Assembly: GCA_019084245.1 (NCBI GenBank)
Contig: JAHRFE010000028.1
Coordinates: 186,001 to 250,000, forward strand
DNA from: Hoeflea sp.
GTDB taxonomy: Bacteria > Pseudomonadota > Alphaproteobacteria > Rhizobiales > Rhizobiaceae
Length of the DNA stretch: 64,000 nt
Reading direction: 5' to 3'
Every line of letters starts with the position of its first letter. Position 1 is the stretch's first letter. The position numbers were made by a program, and so were the translations under genes. This document shows, piece after piece, positions 1 to 8,125 of the stretch. Below the pieces are notes generated by a model. The model saw only the letters and a program-made list of their open reading frames with translations. It searched no databases and had not been told where the DNA came from.

Positions 1-1
1 G

Positions 2-382
2 ACCCAGCGCATTCTGAATGACGCGGGAAGGCAGCAGGCCCGCTCCATCGGTGATGCGTTCCGGGCGCGCGGCATCGTCTTTGACCATGTCTTCACCGGG
101 CAATGGTGCCGGACCCGCGAGACCGCCGAATTGCTGGGCCTCGGCCCGGTCACCGAGGCCCCGGCGCTCAACTCGTTCTTCGGCGATGTCTCGACGCGCG
201 ACAGCCAGACGCAAGCCACCCGGGCGCTGATCGAAGACCAACGGGGCCGCGTGTTTCTGGTCACCCACCAGGTCAATATTTCCGCGCTGACCGGAGAGTT
301 CACCCGTTCGGGCGAAGTGCTGGTCATCCGCGCCGAGGCCGGGGGCATCGAAGTGCTCGGCAGCATTTTGATAGAGCCGTAG
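2..382 (+). CDS. Histidine phosphatase family protein, 5' end outside window
   Basis: The frame is open from base 2 and ends at TAG 380-382, so the true start lies left of the window. About 126 residues are visible. They include the family segment TGQWCRTRETAELLGL (Arg and Thr-Ala-Glu of the substrate pocket) and VTHQVNISALTG, which holds the second catalytic His. The first RHG motif would be upstream and is not seen. The family (phosphoglycerate mutase-like/SixA) uses a phospho-His intermediate; the substrate cannot be told from this part. Confidence 0.8.
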   Translation, partial: TQRILNDAGRQQARSIGDAFRARGIVFDHVFTGQWCRTRETAELLGLGPVTEAPALNSFFGDVSTRDSQTQATRALIEDQRGRVFLVTHQVNISALTGEFTRSGEVLVIRAEAGGIEVLGSILIEP

Positions 383-469
383 GAGACAGAGGACGAGGGC
401 GGCTCGTCGGCTGTTTCGACGATATCGGGAGCCTAGGAGATCCTGAAGCCTTGATTCTTTTGGGAAAAC

Positions 470-545
470 TGGTGCCGCTTGCAGGACTCGAACCTGCGAC
501 CCCATCATTACGAATGATGTGCTCTACCACCTGAGCTAAAGCGGC
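470..545 (-). tRNA. tRNA-Thr (anticodon CGT)
   Basis: Read on the minus strand, 76 nt fold into a standard cloverleaf: acceptor GCCGCTT/AAGCGGC, D stem GCTC/GAGC, anticodon stem CATCA/TGATG with loop TTCGTAA, T arm GCAGG-TTCGAGT-CCTGC, and an encoded 3' ACCA end. Loop positions 34-36 read CGT, so it decodes ACG threonine. It stands alone between convergent genes. Confidence 0.96.
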
Positions 546-624
546 GTACCAGATTGCGCGGGCATGGCTGACAGGCCGTGCCCGCGGGATGCTGGCAATT
601 ACCGTGATTGCCTGGCAATTTCAA

Positions 625-653
625 GCGGGCATGCAAGCCCGCCCGGTTTTTTT
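625..653 (+). terminator. Rho-independent-like hairpin with T run
   Basis: GCGGGC (625-630), loop ATGCAA, GCCCGC (637-642), then CCGG and seven T (647-653). The T run is on the plus strand, so it would stop plus-strand transcripts coming from the histidine phosphatase side before they enter the opposing nitronate monooxygenase gene. Confidence 0.5.
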
Positions 654-657
654 GGAT

Positions 658-1617
658 CTACAGCGCCAGACGCGCCCGCGCCGCCTGGTATTCGCGCTCG
701 AGCCGGTCGACGAGATCGGCCACCGGGCCGATGGACTTGACCGCGCCGATGCCCTGGCCCGAGCCCCAGATTTCCTTCCAGGCCTTGGGGCCGGAACTGG
801 CCTGCTCGAAATCCATCTTGGTCGGGTCGGCGACCGGCAGATTGTCGGGATCCATGCCGGAGGCTGCGATCGAGGGCTTCAGATAATTGCCGGGAATGCC
901 GGTGAAATAGTTGGAATAGACGATGTCCTTGGCTTCGCTGTCGACGATCATCTGCTTGTAGGCGTCGACCGCGCGGGCCTCGTCCGTGGCGATGAAGGGC
1001 GTGCCGATATAGGCGAGATCGGCCCCCATGGCCTGGGCCGCGAGCACCGAGCAGCCGGTCGAGATCGAGCCGGACAGCAGCAGCGGGCCGTCAAACCATT
1101 CGCGGATTTCCTGCACCAGCGCGAAGGGCGAGAGCGGACCGGCATGGCCGCCGGCGCCGGCCGCGACCGCGATCAGGCCGTCGGCGCCCTTGTTGATGGC
1201 CGAATGGGCGTGGCGGTTGTTGATGATATCGTGCAGCACGATGCCGCCATAGGAATGGATCGCGGCATTGACCTCGGGCACCGCGCCGAGCGAGGAGATC
1301 ACCACCGGCACCTTGTATTTGACGCACATGGTGAGATCATGCTCGAGCCGCTTGTTGGAGCGATGCACGATCTGGTTGACCGCGAAGGGGGCCGCCGGGC
1401 GATCCGGGTTCTTGGCATTGTGATCGGCCAGTCCCTCGGTGATCTCGGCCAGCCATTCATCGAGCTGGGCTTCGGGCCGCGCATTGAGCGCCGGGAACGA
1501 GCCCATGACGCCGGCCTTGCACTGGGCCAGGACCAGCGGCGGATGCGAAATGATGAACAAGGGCGCGGCGACGACGGGCAGCCGGAAATTGTCCTTGAGG
1601 ATGGCGGGAAGGGTCAT
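658..1617 (-). CDS. Nitronate monooxygenase (2-nitropropane dioxygenase family)
   Basis: A 319-residue FMN-dependent TIM-barrel protein of the NMO/NPD family, which oxidises nitronates such as propionate-3-nitronate to carbonyl products and nitrite. Visible family features are the N-terminal PVVAAPLFIISHPPL strand, the glycine-rich GAGGHAG loop followed by SPFALVQEI (phosphate/flavin binding), and GTPFIATDEA near residue 220. Length is normal. A 20-bp perfect-arm palindrome sits 20 bp upstream of the ATG at 1617. Exact substrate is not set by sequence; enoyl-ACP reductase-like and general NPD members share this fold. Confidence 0.88.
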   Translation of the reverse strand: MTLPAILKDNFRLPVVAAPLFIISHPPLVLAQCKAGVMGSFPALNARPEAQLDEWLAEITEGLADHNAKNPDRPAAPFAVNQIVHRSNKRLEHDLTMCVKYKVPVVISSLGAVPEVNAAIHSYGGIVLHDIINNRHAHSAINKGADGLIAVAAGAGGHAGPLSPFALVQEIREWFDGPLLLSGSISTGCSVLAAQAMGADLAYIGTPFIATDEARAVDAYKQMIVDSEAKDIVYSNYFTGIPGNYLKPSIAASGMDPDNLPVADPTKMDFEQASSGPKAWKEIWGSGQGIGAVKSIGPVADLVDRLEREYQAARARLAL

Positions 1618-1637
1618 GGGGCCTCACAAATCACGAG

Positions 1638-1657
1638 TGACGTTTACGCAAACGTCA
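1638..1657. promoter_or_regulatory. Palindromic operator candidate upstream of nitronate monooxygenase
   Basis: TGACGTTTACGCAAACGTCA has perfect 8-bp arms (TGACGTTT/AAACGTCA) around ACGC. It lies just upstream of the minus-strand ATG at 1617 and in the divergent gap before the plus-strand gene at 1886. The pattern resembles operators of MerR-family acyl-metabolism regulators (LiuR-like), but no such regulator is in the window, so the binder is a guess. Confidence 0.5.
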
Positions 1658-1885
1658 ATTTTCATAGCAGAGCCGGCCGGAGCTGGAAAGGCTCGGACGG
1701 GCTTGTGCCTCAAAGCGCGGATGGGCCGCCGTCCCGCAGCATGCTTGAGTTTTGCCAGGTAAGCGGATAGGCAGATGAAAACCGCGGCGGCCCGCGGGTT
1801 GCGACCGCTTGGTTGCGGCACGGAGGGGCCGGCCCTTATTGGCCCCTTGGCGACGGACAGACCGCACGGGCAAGGAGACAGACAT

Positions 1886-3205
1886 TTGACCGGCATGGAA
1901 GCGGCAATTCGCGGGGCACTGGAAAAGGCGGGGATCCCCGGCGCGCAGGCGCGCCGCCGGATCTATGATTCGGCGCGCGGCGCGCTCGACCGCAGCCTGG
2001 AACGCCAGGGCATCATGGATGCGGACCGGATCGCCGAACACCGGCATCGCCTTGAGCAGCTGATCGCCGACATCGAGGCGGAATGGACCCCGCCCGGCGA
2101 GACCGATGCACCCGGTGCCACCTCCCCCGACTTGGCGTCCCCCGGCTTGGCGTCCCCAGGCTTGGCGTCCCAGCAGTGGCCGGACGCGCCTGCCGCGTCC
2201 CCCGCTCATGCCGAACCCGCCCCCGTCATCCCGGCACCTGGCGAATCACGGCAAACCGGTCGCACTCCAGCCATCGAGCCGGCCTGGTCCGATCCCGCGG
2301 CAACTGCGCCGCAACCAGGCCACAGCGCAGCCCCGACGATTGCCCCGGTGTCCCGCGCATCGCGGCCGCAGGAAACGCCGCGGAGCGAGGCCAGTCTCGA
2401 CTTTACGCCCGACGCGAGCGATCACGCTGGCCCCACGGGGTTTGCGGGCGATGCCGGGCTCGATGCCGAACGCCCGCCGCATATCCCGGCGCCAGCGGGT
2501 ACACAGGAAAGGCCGGAAAGAACCGCCAGGATTCCCATTCCGCGCAAGGAAAAGCGCCGGCGCGGGGTATTCGCCGGGATTTTTTCCGCCGCGGTGATGC
2601 TCTCGTTCCTGGGCATCGGCATCTGGTGGATGGTTGACAGCGGCCTGTTCAAGAGCGCGGCGGAGCGCGACACCGGGGTTCCCAATCCGCCCCCGTCGCT
2701 CAGCCGCGACGATTTCGACGGCGGTCCGCAGCAGCTCAATCCGGGCGCCGGCTTCTCGGGCGACTGGACCAATGTGTTCAGGCCCGGCCGCGATGGCACG
2801 GCCGAGGCGCGTGGCGATGCCACGGCCGAGATCATCGAGGAAGACGACAGCACTGTGCTCAGAATCATCTCGCGCAGCGGGACGGCCAGTGGCGAAGTGC
2901 TGGTGCCGCTCTCCGCGGAGGTGATGCAGGCGCTGGCCGGACGCAAGTCCGTTATGGCGCTCACCGTGCGCACCGCCTCCCCGGAAGCCACGCAGATCTA
3001 TGTCAAATGCGACTTCTCGGTGCTGGGCGATTGCGGTCGTCACCGCTTCAACGTCACCTATGACACCACGGATATCCTGTTCGATCTCGACTACGACCGG
3101 GCGCTGGCCCCCAACGAAGGCGGCAATCTGGTGATCAACAGCGATATTTCGGGCGGCGGCAAGGGCATCGACCTGGTGGCCGTGCGGATCCGGCCCGCCA
3201 GCTGA
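1886..3205 (+). CDS. Membrane-anchored protein of unknown function, proline/alanine-rich cytoplasmic part
   Basis: 439 residues if it starts at TTG 1886, which has AAGGAG 7 bases upstream; an in-frame ATG at 1895 is the alternative. The N-terminal ~75 residues look helical and charged. Then comes a low-complexity Pro/Ala linker holding three tandem LASPG repeats. Near residues 220-245 is one membrane helix (FAGIFSAAVMLSFLGIGIWWMV) preceded by a basic cluster RKEKRRR. The C-terminal ~190 residues would be periplasmic and look like a beta-rich, carbohydrate-binding-like domain (one Cys pair in CDFSVLGDC). I recognise no family name. A terminator follows at 3241. Confidence 0.7.
   Translation: MTGMEAAIRGALEKAGIPGAQARRRIYDSARGALDRSLERQGIMDADRIAEHRHRLEQLIADIEAEWTPPGETDAPGATSPDLASPGLASPGLASQQWPDAPAASPAHAEPAPVIPAPGESRQTGRTPAIEPAWSDPAATAPQPGHSAAPTIAPVSRASRPQETPRSEASLDFTPDASDHAGPTGFAGDAGLDAERPPHIPAPAGTQERPERTARIPIPRKEKRRRGVFAGIFSAAVMLSFLGIGIWWMVDSGLFKSAAERDTGVPNPPPSLSRDDFDGGPQQLNPGAGFSGDWTNVFRPGRDGTAEARGDATAEIIEEDDSTVLRIISRSGTASGEVLVPLSAEVMQALAGRKSVMALTVRTASPEATQIYVKCDFSVLGDCGRHRFNVTYDTTDILFDLDYDRALAPNEGGNLVINSDISGGGKGIDLVAVRIRPAS
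2126..2170 (+). repeat. Three tandem 15-bp repeats coding LASPG
   Basis: The unit TTGGCGTCCCCCGGC is repeated in frame (second and third copies differ by one or two bases), giving LASPG-LASPG-LASQQ inside the proline-rich linker of the membrane-anchored protein. Such units expand or contract by slippage without changing the frame. Confidence 0.75.
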
Positions 3206-3240
3206 GCGGCCCATCCTTTAAAACCAGTCCCTGAACGAAG

Positions 3241-3276
3241 ACCGCCCACTGCAGTCCTGCAGGTGGGCGGTTTTTT
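3241..3276 (+). terminator. Strong terminator after the membrane-anchored protein gene
   Basis: ACCGCCCACTGCAG and CTGCAGGTGGGCGGT form a long stem (one bulged base, loop TC) followed by six T at 3271-3276. It separates the plus-strand gene ending at 3205 from the minus-strand sulfur operon ending at 3295 and may act from both sides. Confidence 0.85.
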
Positions 3277-3294
3277 GGCTTAAGTAGCGCCGGT

Positions 3295-3924
3295 TCAGCT
3301 CACGTCGGTGACGCGCAGATAGGGGCGGATTTCCTCCCAGCCCTGCGGGAACTTGCCCTTGGCGTCTTCATTGGACACCGAGGTCGGGATGATCACCTTG
3401 CCGCCCGGACGCCAGTCGGCGGGCGTTGCCACCGTCTTCGCATCCGCCAGCTGCAGCGCGTCGATGACGCGCAGGATCTCATCAAAATTGCGCCCGACAT
3501 TCATCGGATAGGTCATGGTCAGCCGGATCTTCTTGTTGGGATCGATGATGAACACCGAGCGCACCGCCGCCGTCGAGCTCGCATTGGGATGGATCATGCC
3601 GTAGAGCTCGGCCACCTTCAGGTCCTTGTCGGCGACAATCGGGAAGGTCAGCGTGGTGTCTTGCGTGTCGTTGACATCCTTGATCCAGGCCATGTGCTCC
3701 TCGACGCCATCCGTCGACAGCCCGATCGGCTTGACATTGCGGGCCTCGAACTGACCCGAGAGCTGCGAGGTGCGGCCCATCTCGGTGGTGCAGACCGGGG
3801 TGAAATCGGCCGGATGGCTGAAGAAGAAAGCCCAGGACGAGCCGATCCACTCATGGAAGTCGATCGGGCCGTTGGTGGTCTCGGCGGTGAAGTTCGGGGC
3901 GGTGTCGCCAATGCGGGTGGTCAT
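3295..3924 (-). CDS. 1-Cys peroxiredoxin (Prx6 type)
   Basis: 209 residues. Thiol peroxidase reducing H2O2, alkyl or lipid hydroperoxides. The peroxidatic Cys is residue 45 in HPADFTPVCTTE; it is the only cysteine in the protein, so there is no resolving Cys and the enzyme must be a 1-Cys type recycled by an external thiol. The long C-terminal extension after the AhpC-like core is typical of Prx6. It follows the SulP gene by 40 bp on the same strand and is probably the last gene of the sulfur operon, consistent with oxidant or polysulfide defence. Confidence 0.92.
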   Translation of the reverse strand: MTTRIGDTAPNFTAETTNGPIDFHEWIGSSWAFFFSHPADFTPVCTTEMGRTSQLSGQFEARNVKPIGLSTDGVEEHMAWIKDVNDTQDTTLTFPIVADKDLKVAELYGMIHPNASSTAAVRSVFIIDPNKKIRLTMTYPMNVGRNFDEILRVIDALQLADAKTVATPADWRPGGKVIIPTSVSNEDAKGKFPQGWEEIRPYLRVTDVS

Positions 3925-3964
3925 GGGAAAGTCCTTTTCTGGGGTGGAACAGTGTAACGCGGCA

Positions 3965-5707
3965 TCATGTCGGTTTGCCGGCGAGTTCGAGTGCTGCCTG
4001 GTGCTGGCTCAGGAACACCTTGCCGCTCAGATGCGTGAGGAAATCGCAGGTCTTGAGCCGGTCCATCACCGGACCCTTGACCTCGCTGAGATGAAATTTG
4101 ACATCGAGTGCCTTGAGCCGCTCGTTGATGGCTTCCAGCGATTCGAGCGCGCTCATGTCGATCTCGTTGACCGCCGGGCACATCAGCACGACATGCTTCA
4201 GTCGCGGGCGCGCGGCGACCATGTCGTAGACCTGGTCCTCGAGGTAGCGCGCATTGGCGAAATAGAGGCTTTCATCGACCCGCACCGTCAGCACCGTATC
4301 GTCGATCTCCACGGTGTGGCGCTTGACGTTGCGGAAATGCTCGGTGCCCGGCACCCGGCCGACAATGGCCATGTGCGGACGCGATGACTTGTAGAGATGA
4401 ATGAGGATCGAGAGGACCACGCCGGCGGTCACGCCGGCCTCGACGCCGAAGACGAGCGTGAGTGCGATTGTGGCGCTGACGGCGGCGAAATCGGCGCGCG
4501 AATAGGTCCAGGTCTTTTTCAGGATCGAGAAATCAACCAGCGACAGCACCGCGACGATGATGGTGGCGGCGAGCGTCGCCTGCGGCAGATGATAGATCAG
4601 CGGCGTCAGCACCAGTGCCGCGAGCAACAGGCCCACGGCCGTGTAGGCGCCGGCGGCCGGGGTTTCGGCGCCGGCGTCGAAATTGACCACCGAGCGGGCG
4701 AAGCCGCCGGTCACCGGATAGCCGCCGGTAAACGCGGCGCCGACATTGGCCGCCCCCAGTCCGATCAGTTCCTTGTCGGGTACGATCCGCTGGCGCTTGC
4801 GCGCGGCCAGCGTCTGGGCGACGGACACCGATTCGACAAAGCCGATGACCGAGATCAGCACCGCGGAGCCGATCAAGGTGCCCCAGAGATCGAGCGAGAA
4901 GGAGGGCATGGTCAGTGGCGGCAGCCCCTGCGGCACCTCGCCGACCACATGCACACCAAAATTCTGCGACAGGCCGAAGGCCCAGGTCACGAAGGTGGTC
5001 ACCACCACGGCCGCCACCGGCCCGGCCTTGGTGAGCACGCCGGCGAGCCGCGGCCTCATGCCGGTCTTGAGCAGCAGCGGCATCAGCCCCTTGCGCACCC
5101 AGAACAGGAATGCGGTGGCGCCGACGCCCAGCGCAAGCGTGATCCAGTTGACCTCGCCGAGGTTCGCATACAGCGAGCTCAGCAGTTCGGGCAGCGTATC
5201 GCCACCGGCCGGAATGCCGAGGATATGGCGCAACTGGCTCATGGCAATGAGAATGCCGGTGGCGGTGATGAAGCCGGCGATGACCGGATGGGAGAGAAAA
5301 TTGGCGAGAAAGCCCAGCCGCAACACGCCGAGCAGGATCAGGAACAGGCCCGACAGGAAGGCCAGCGTTATTGCCGCCACCAGCATCTCCGGCGAGCCGG
5401 GTTCGGCGAGATTGCCGATCGCGGCTGCAGTCATCAGCGACACCACGGCCACAGGCCCGACCGCCAGAGCCCGGCTGGTGCCAAAGATCGCATAGAGAAT
5501 GATCGGGGCGATCGAGGCATAGATCCCGGTTTCGGCCGGCAGTCCGGCGAGCAGCGCATAGGCCAGCGACTGCGGGATCAGCATGATGGTGACGATCACC
5601 GCCGCGACCAGATCGTTGCCGAAGGCATCGCGGTCATAGCGGCGGCCCCAGTCGAAGACCGGCATGATGCGCGCCAGGCGGTCAAACAGAGCGGTGGTGT
5701 CCGGCAT
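3965..5707 (-). CDS. SulP-family anion (sulfate) transporter with STAS domain
   Basis: 580 residues, normal for SulP. About a dozen hydrophobic segments span residues ~25-420; AYALLAGLPAETGIYASIAPIILYAIFGTSRALAVGP-type sequence near the start is the family signature. A cytosolic STAS domain follows at ~440-560, with the usual NEIDMSALESL segment around the regulatory Ser. It probably imports or exchanges sulfate or a related anion, though bicarbonate or organic anions are possible. It lies between the MBL-fold hydrolase and the peroxiredoxin, which supports a sulfur role. Confidence 0.9.
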   Translation of the reverse strand: MPDTTALFDRLARIMPVFDWGRRYDRDAFGNDLVAAVIVTIMLIPQSLAYALLAGLPAETGIYASIAPIILYAIFGTSRALAVGPVAVVSLMTAAAIGNLAEPGSPEMLVAAITLAFLSGLFLILLGVLRLGFLANFLSHPVIAGFITATGILIAMSQLRHILGIPAGGDTLPELLSSLYANLGEVNWITLALGVGATAFLFWVRKGLMPLLLKTGMRPRLAGVLTKAGPVAAVVVTTFVTWAFGLSQNFGVHVVGEVPQGLPPLTMPSFSLDLWGTLIGSAVLISVIGFVESVSVAQTLAARKRQRIVPDKELIGLGAANVGAAFTGGYPVTGGFARSVVNFDAGAETPAAGAYTAVGLLLAALVLTPLIYHLPQATLAATIIVAVLSLVDFSILKKTWTYSRADFAAVSATIALTLVFGVEAGVTAGVVLSILIHLYKSSRPHMAIVGRVPGTEHFRNVKRHTVEIDDTVLTVRVDESLYFANARYLEDQVYDMVAARPRLKHVVLMCPAVNEIDMSALESLEAINERLKALDVKFHLSEVKGPVMDRLKTCDFLTHLSGKVFLSQHQAALELAGKPT

Positions 5708-5760
5708 GGCGGGATCCTTGCTGGGAGTTCAGCGGGAGACGGGTGAAACGGGTCTGTCTG

Positions 5761-5782
5761 CGGCGGCCCGGAAAGGCCGCCG
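5761..5782 (-). other. Intercistronic hairpin between MBL hydrolase and SulP genes
   Basis: CGGCGGCC - CGGAAA - GGCCGCCG, an 8-bp all-GC stem in the 130-bp gap between the MBL-fold gene (ends 5838) and sulP (starts 5707). There is no T run, so it is more likely an mRNA-processing or stability element, or a partial terminator, than a full stop. Confidence 0.5.
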
Positions 5783-5837
5783 GCGATGTCACTATCTTGC
5801 GCATGGGGCAGGCGCGGCTGCGCGTGCCGGCCGCGTG

Positions 5838-6722
5838 CTACAGCCCGTTGACGGGCACCTTCAGCATCGGACGGCCGTCCTTGTCGGTCGGCACCTCGCC
5901 GGCGCGCATGTTGACCTGCAGCGACGGAATGATCAGCCGCGGCATGCCAAGCTGCTTGTCGCGCTCGGTGCGGAAGGTGATGAAGTCCTCGCGGGTCTTG
6001 CCGCCGCCGACATGGATGTTGTGGGCCTTTTCCTCACCAACCGTGGTCTCCCACTGGATGTCGCGTCCGTTCGGGCCGTAGTCATGGCACATGAACAGGC
6101 GCATCTCGTCGGGCAGCGCCAGCACTTTCTGGATCGAATCATAGAGGGTGCCTGCATCGCCACCGGGGAAGTCGGCCCGCGCCGAACCGCCGTCCGGCAT
6201 GAACAGCGTGTCGCCGACAAAGGCCGCATCGCCCATCACATGCACCATGCAGGCCGGCGTGTGGCCCGGCGTGTACATCGCGAACGCCTGCATCTGGCCT
6301 ATCTGGTAGGTGTCGCCATCCTTGAACAGGGCGTCGAACTGGGAGCCGTCGCGCTGGAACTCGGTGCCCTCGTTGAAGATCTTGCCGAAGGTGTCCTGCA
6401 CCACCATGATCTTGTCGCCGATGCCGATCTTGCCGCCGAGCTTGTCCTGAATGTAGGGCGCTGCTGACAGATGATCGGCATGGACATGGGTCTCGATGAT
6501 CCATTCGAGCGTCAGATCATTGGCCTTGATCCAGGCAATCATGCTGTCGGCATGGCCATAGGTGATGCGGCCCGCGGCGTAATCGATGTCCATCACCGAA
6601 TCGACCACCGCGCAGGCATTGGATGCCGGATCCTTGACCACATAGCTGATGGTGTTGGTGTCGGGATCGAAGAATGCCTTCACGTCGGGTTTGACCGATA
6701 GGTCCACTGGATAATTCGACAT
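5838..6722 (-). CDS. MBL-fold hydrolase, persulfide dioxygenase / Blh-like
   Basis: 294 residues from ATG 6722, chosen because AGGAG lies 8 bases before it; the ATG at 6728 is only 2 bases from that site. The metallo-beta-lactamase signature is THVHADHLSAA near residue 75, with further ligands in YTPGHTPACMVH and the FVGDTLF segment. Among MBL proteins it resembles the single-iron persulfide dioxygenase/Blh group, which oxidises glutathione persulfide to sulfite. The two YeeE/YedE genes directly upstream match the known blh operon layout. No fused rhodanese domain is present. Confidence 0.85.
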   Translation of the reverse strand: MSNYPVDLSVKPDVKAFFDPDTNTISYVVKDPASNACAVVDSVMDIDYAAGRITYGHADSMIAWIKANDLTLEWIIETHVHADHLSAAPYIQDKLGGKIGIGDKIMVVQDTFGKIFNEGTEFQRDGSQFDALFKDGDTYQIGQMQAFAMYTPGHTPACMVHVMGDAAFVGDTLFMPDGGSARADFPGGDAGTLYDSIQKVLALPDEMRLFMCHDYGPNGRDIQWETTVGEEKAHNIHVGGGKTREDFITFRTERDKQLGMPRLIIPSLQVNMRAGEVPTDKDGRPMLKVPVNGL

Positions 6723-6827
6723 GTCCATGTCTCCTCTTTTTCAAATTGTCTGGTGCATCCCTCACTTATGCGGGGCACCTGTTTGGTCTGGTCAGCCTGG
6801 CCGCCATGGGTGCGGCCGGGCCTCGTG

Positions 6828-7268
6828 TCAGAATGGCTTGGCCGGCTTCAGCCTCAGCCCGTCGAAGGACCGTGCCAGCACGATGCCGATCACCATGGCG
6901 CCTGTAAATGCGATGACGCTGACGCCGCCAAAGCCGAGTGCCGGAATGGCGCCGCCCGGGCAGAACCCGGCAATGCCCCAGCCGATGCCGAAGGTGGCCG
7001 ATCCGGCGATCAGCCGCGAATCGATCGCCTTGTTGCCCGGAAGGTGGAATTCCGCGTCAAACACCGGCTTCTTTCGCGCGCCGAACACCAGCAGGTAGCC
7101 GAGCGCGGTTGTGATGAGCGCCCCACCCATGACGAAGATCAGGCTGGGATCCCAGGTGCCCGCAACATCGAAGAAGTTGAGCACCTTGGCCGGATTGGCC
7201 ATGCCGGAAATGGCGATGCCCAGGCCGAAGATCGCGCCGATAAGACCTGAGGAAATCAGTTTCTGCAT
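6828..7268 (-). CDS. YeeE/YedE half-transporter, PmpB-like
   Basis: 146 residues with four hydrophobic helices and the conserved segments GLGIAISGMANPAKVLNFFD and IAGFCPGGAI, the latter carrying the cysteine that defines sulfur-carrying YeeE/YedE proteins. This is the second half of a two-gene transporter whose partner is the gene just upstream (3-bp gap). Members move thiosulfate, sulfide or persulfide-type sulfur across the inner membrane; the substrate here is inferred from the blh context. Confidence 0.88.
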   Translation of the reverse strand: MQKLISSGLIGAIFGLGIAISGMANPAKVLNFFDVAGTWDPSLIFVMGGALITTALGYLLVFGARKKPVFDAEFHLPGNKAIDSRLIAGSATFGIGWGIAGFCPGGAIPALGFGGVSVIAFTGAMVIGIVLARSFDGLRLKPAKPF

Positions 7269-7271
7269 GGT

Positions 7272-7697
7272 TCAGATCCCTACAATGTGGCGGACGACAT
7301 AGACGGTCAGTCCGGTGAAGATCATGAAGGTGACGGTGGCGGCGATCGACCGCGGCGACAGCCGCGCCATGCCGCAGACGCCATGGCCGGAGGTGCAGCC
7401 GGCGCCATAATAGACGCCGATGCCGACAATCAGTCCGCCCAGCGCAAGCAGCGGCAGGGAGACCGGAACGGCATAGGGAATGGCGCCGCCAGCAGCCAGA
7501 AACAACACCGGCGCAATGACCGCGCCCAGGAGAAAAGCGATGCGCCAGGGCCAGTCGGTCGAAATCGGTGGGATGATACCGGTCAGGATCCCGGTCATGC
7601 CGGCGATCCGGCCATTCATTGCCATCAGCAGCGTGGCCGAAATTCCAATCAGCACGCCGCCCGCAAGCGACATCCATGGCGTAAACTCTGTTTCCAT
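7272..7697 (-). CDS. YeeE/YedE half-transporter, PmpA-like
   Basis: 141 residues from ATG 7697; upstream in-frame sequence to 7913 is low quality and includes repeat DNA, so it is excluded. It has four helices and the family motif [17 protein letters not shown] with two cysteines, plus [11 protein letters not shown]. It is the first gene of the probable operon pmpA-pmpB-MBL-sulP-prx. No BigR-type ArsR repressor, the usual regulator of this operon, is encoded nearby. Confidence 0.87.
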   Translation of the reverse strand: METEFTPWMSLAGGVLIGISATLLMAMNGRIAGMTGILTGIIPPISTDWPWRIAFLLGAVIAPVLFLAAGGAIPYAVPVSLPLLALGGLIVGIGVYYGAGCTSGHGVCGMARLSPRSIAATVTFMIFTGLTVYVVRHIVGI

Positions 7698-7754
7698 TCC
7701 GGCTTCCCTCTTCATGGCTTCTGGCCTTGCGGCACACGGCGTCGTTGCGCCTCC

Positions 7755-7800
7755 TCTCCATATATATAAGCGAAAATCCATATTCAAGGGACGAAATGTA
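7755..7800 (-). promoter_or_regulatory. AT-rich promoter/operator candidate of the sulfur operon
   Basis: About 60 bp upstream of the ATG at 7697, the sequence turns AT-rich (CATATATATAAGCGAAAATCCATATTCAAGG) in a GC-rich region. It is the only good place for the operon promoter and a BigR-like operator. No exact consensus match is claimed. Confidence 0.35.
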
Positions 7801-7913
7801 TTCGGGTCCGAAGCGCCCGGACAAACGCGAAAAGCGCCGCTTGCGGCGGCGCTGAGACCGCTGACAAACCGGTAACTTCCACTACTTGTCGTTTTGTAGT
7901 GGTCCATCGACAC

Positions 7914-8032
7914 CCGTCATGCCGGACTTGATCCGGCATCCAGCGCGATCAAGTCCTTGATCGCAAAAGACTCTCTCACGGCGCTGACGCGCCGCAGCTG
8001 GTTTCCGGCTCGAGGCCGGAATTGATGAAGGA
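7914..8032. repeat. Repeat family A, copy 1 (degenerate)
   Basis: Begins CCGTCATGCCGGACTTGATC, the terminal palindrome shared with four other copies in this window, and keeps the later AAAGACTCTCTCA block. The right end is diverged. Just left of it is a separate hairpin CCACTAC/GTAGTGG (7879-7902). This accounts for most of the gap between the sulfur operon and ppk2. Confidence 0.7.
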
Positions 8033-8073
8033 CAGGACTCCGCCCATCCCGGGCGTGATTTAGTCAACAAGCT

Positions 8074-8098
8074 GAAGCGCCACCGGTGGCGGCGCTTC
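8074..8098 (-). terminator. Hairpin downstream of the PPK2 gene
   Basis: GAAGCGCC and GGCGCTTC flank a central CACCGGTGG-type core, about 30 bases after the stop codon of the minus-strand PPK2 gene. There is no clear T run, so this is a weak terminator call. Confidence 0.4.
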
Positions 8099-8125
8099 CA
8101 GGCATGGATCCGCGGGGAGTGCGGC

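Noticed and set aside
589..1770. 393-codon plus-strand frame opposite nitronate monooxygenase
   Set aside because: Mirror of a conserved flavoenzyme gene, with no binding site or domain.
4397..5746. 449-codon plus-strand frame opposite sulP
   Set aside because: Antisense to a clear SulP transporter; rich in Asp/Gly/His/Arg with no motif.
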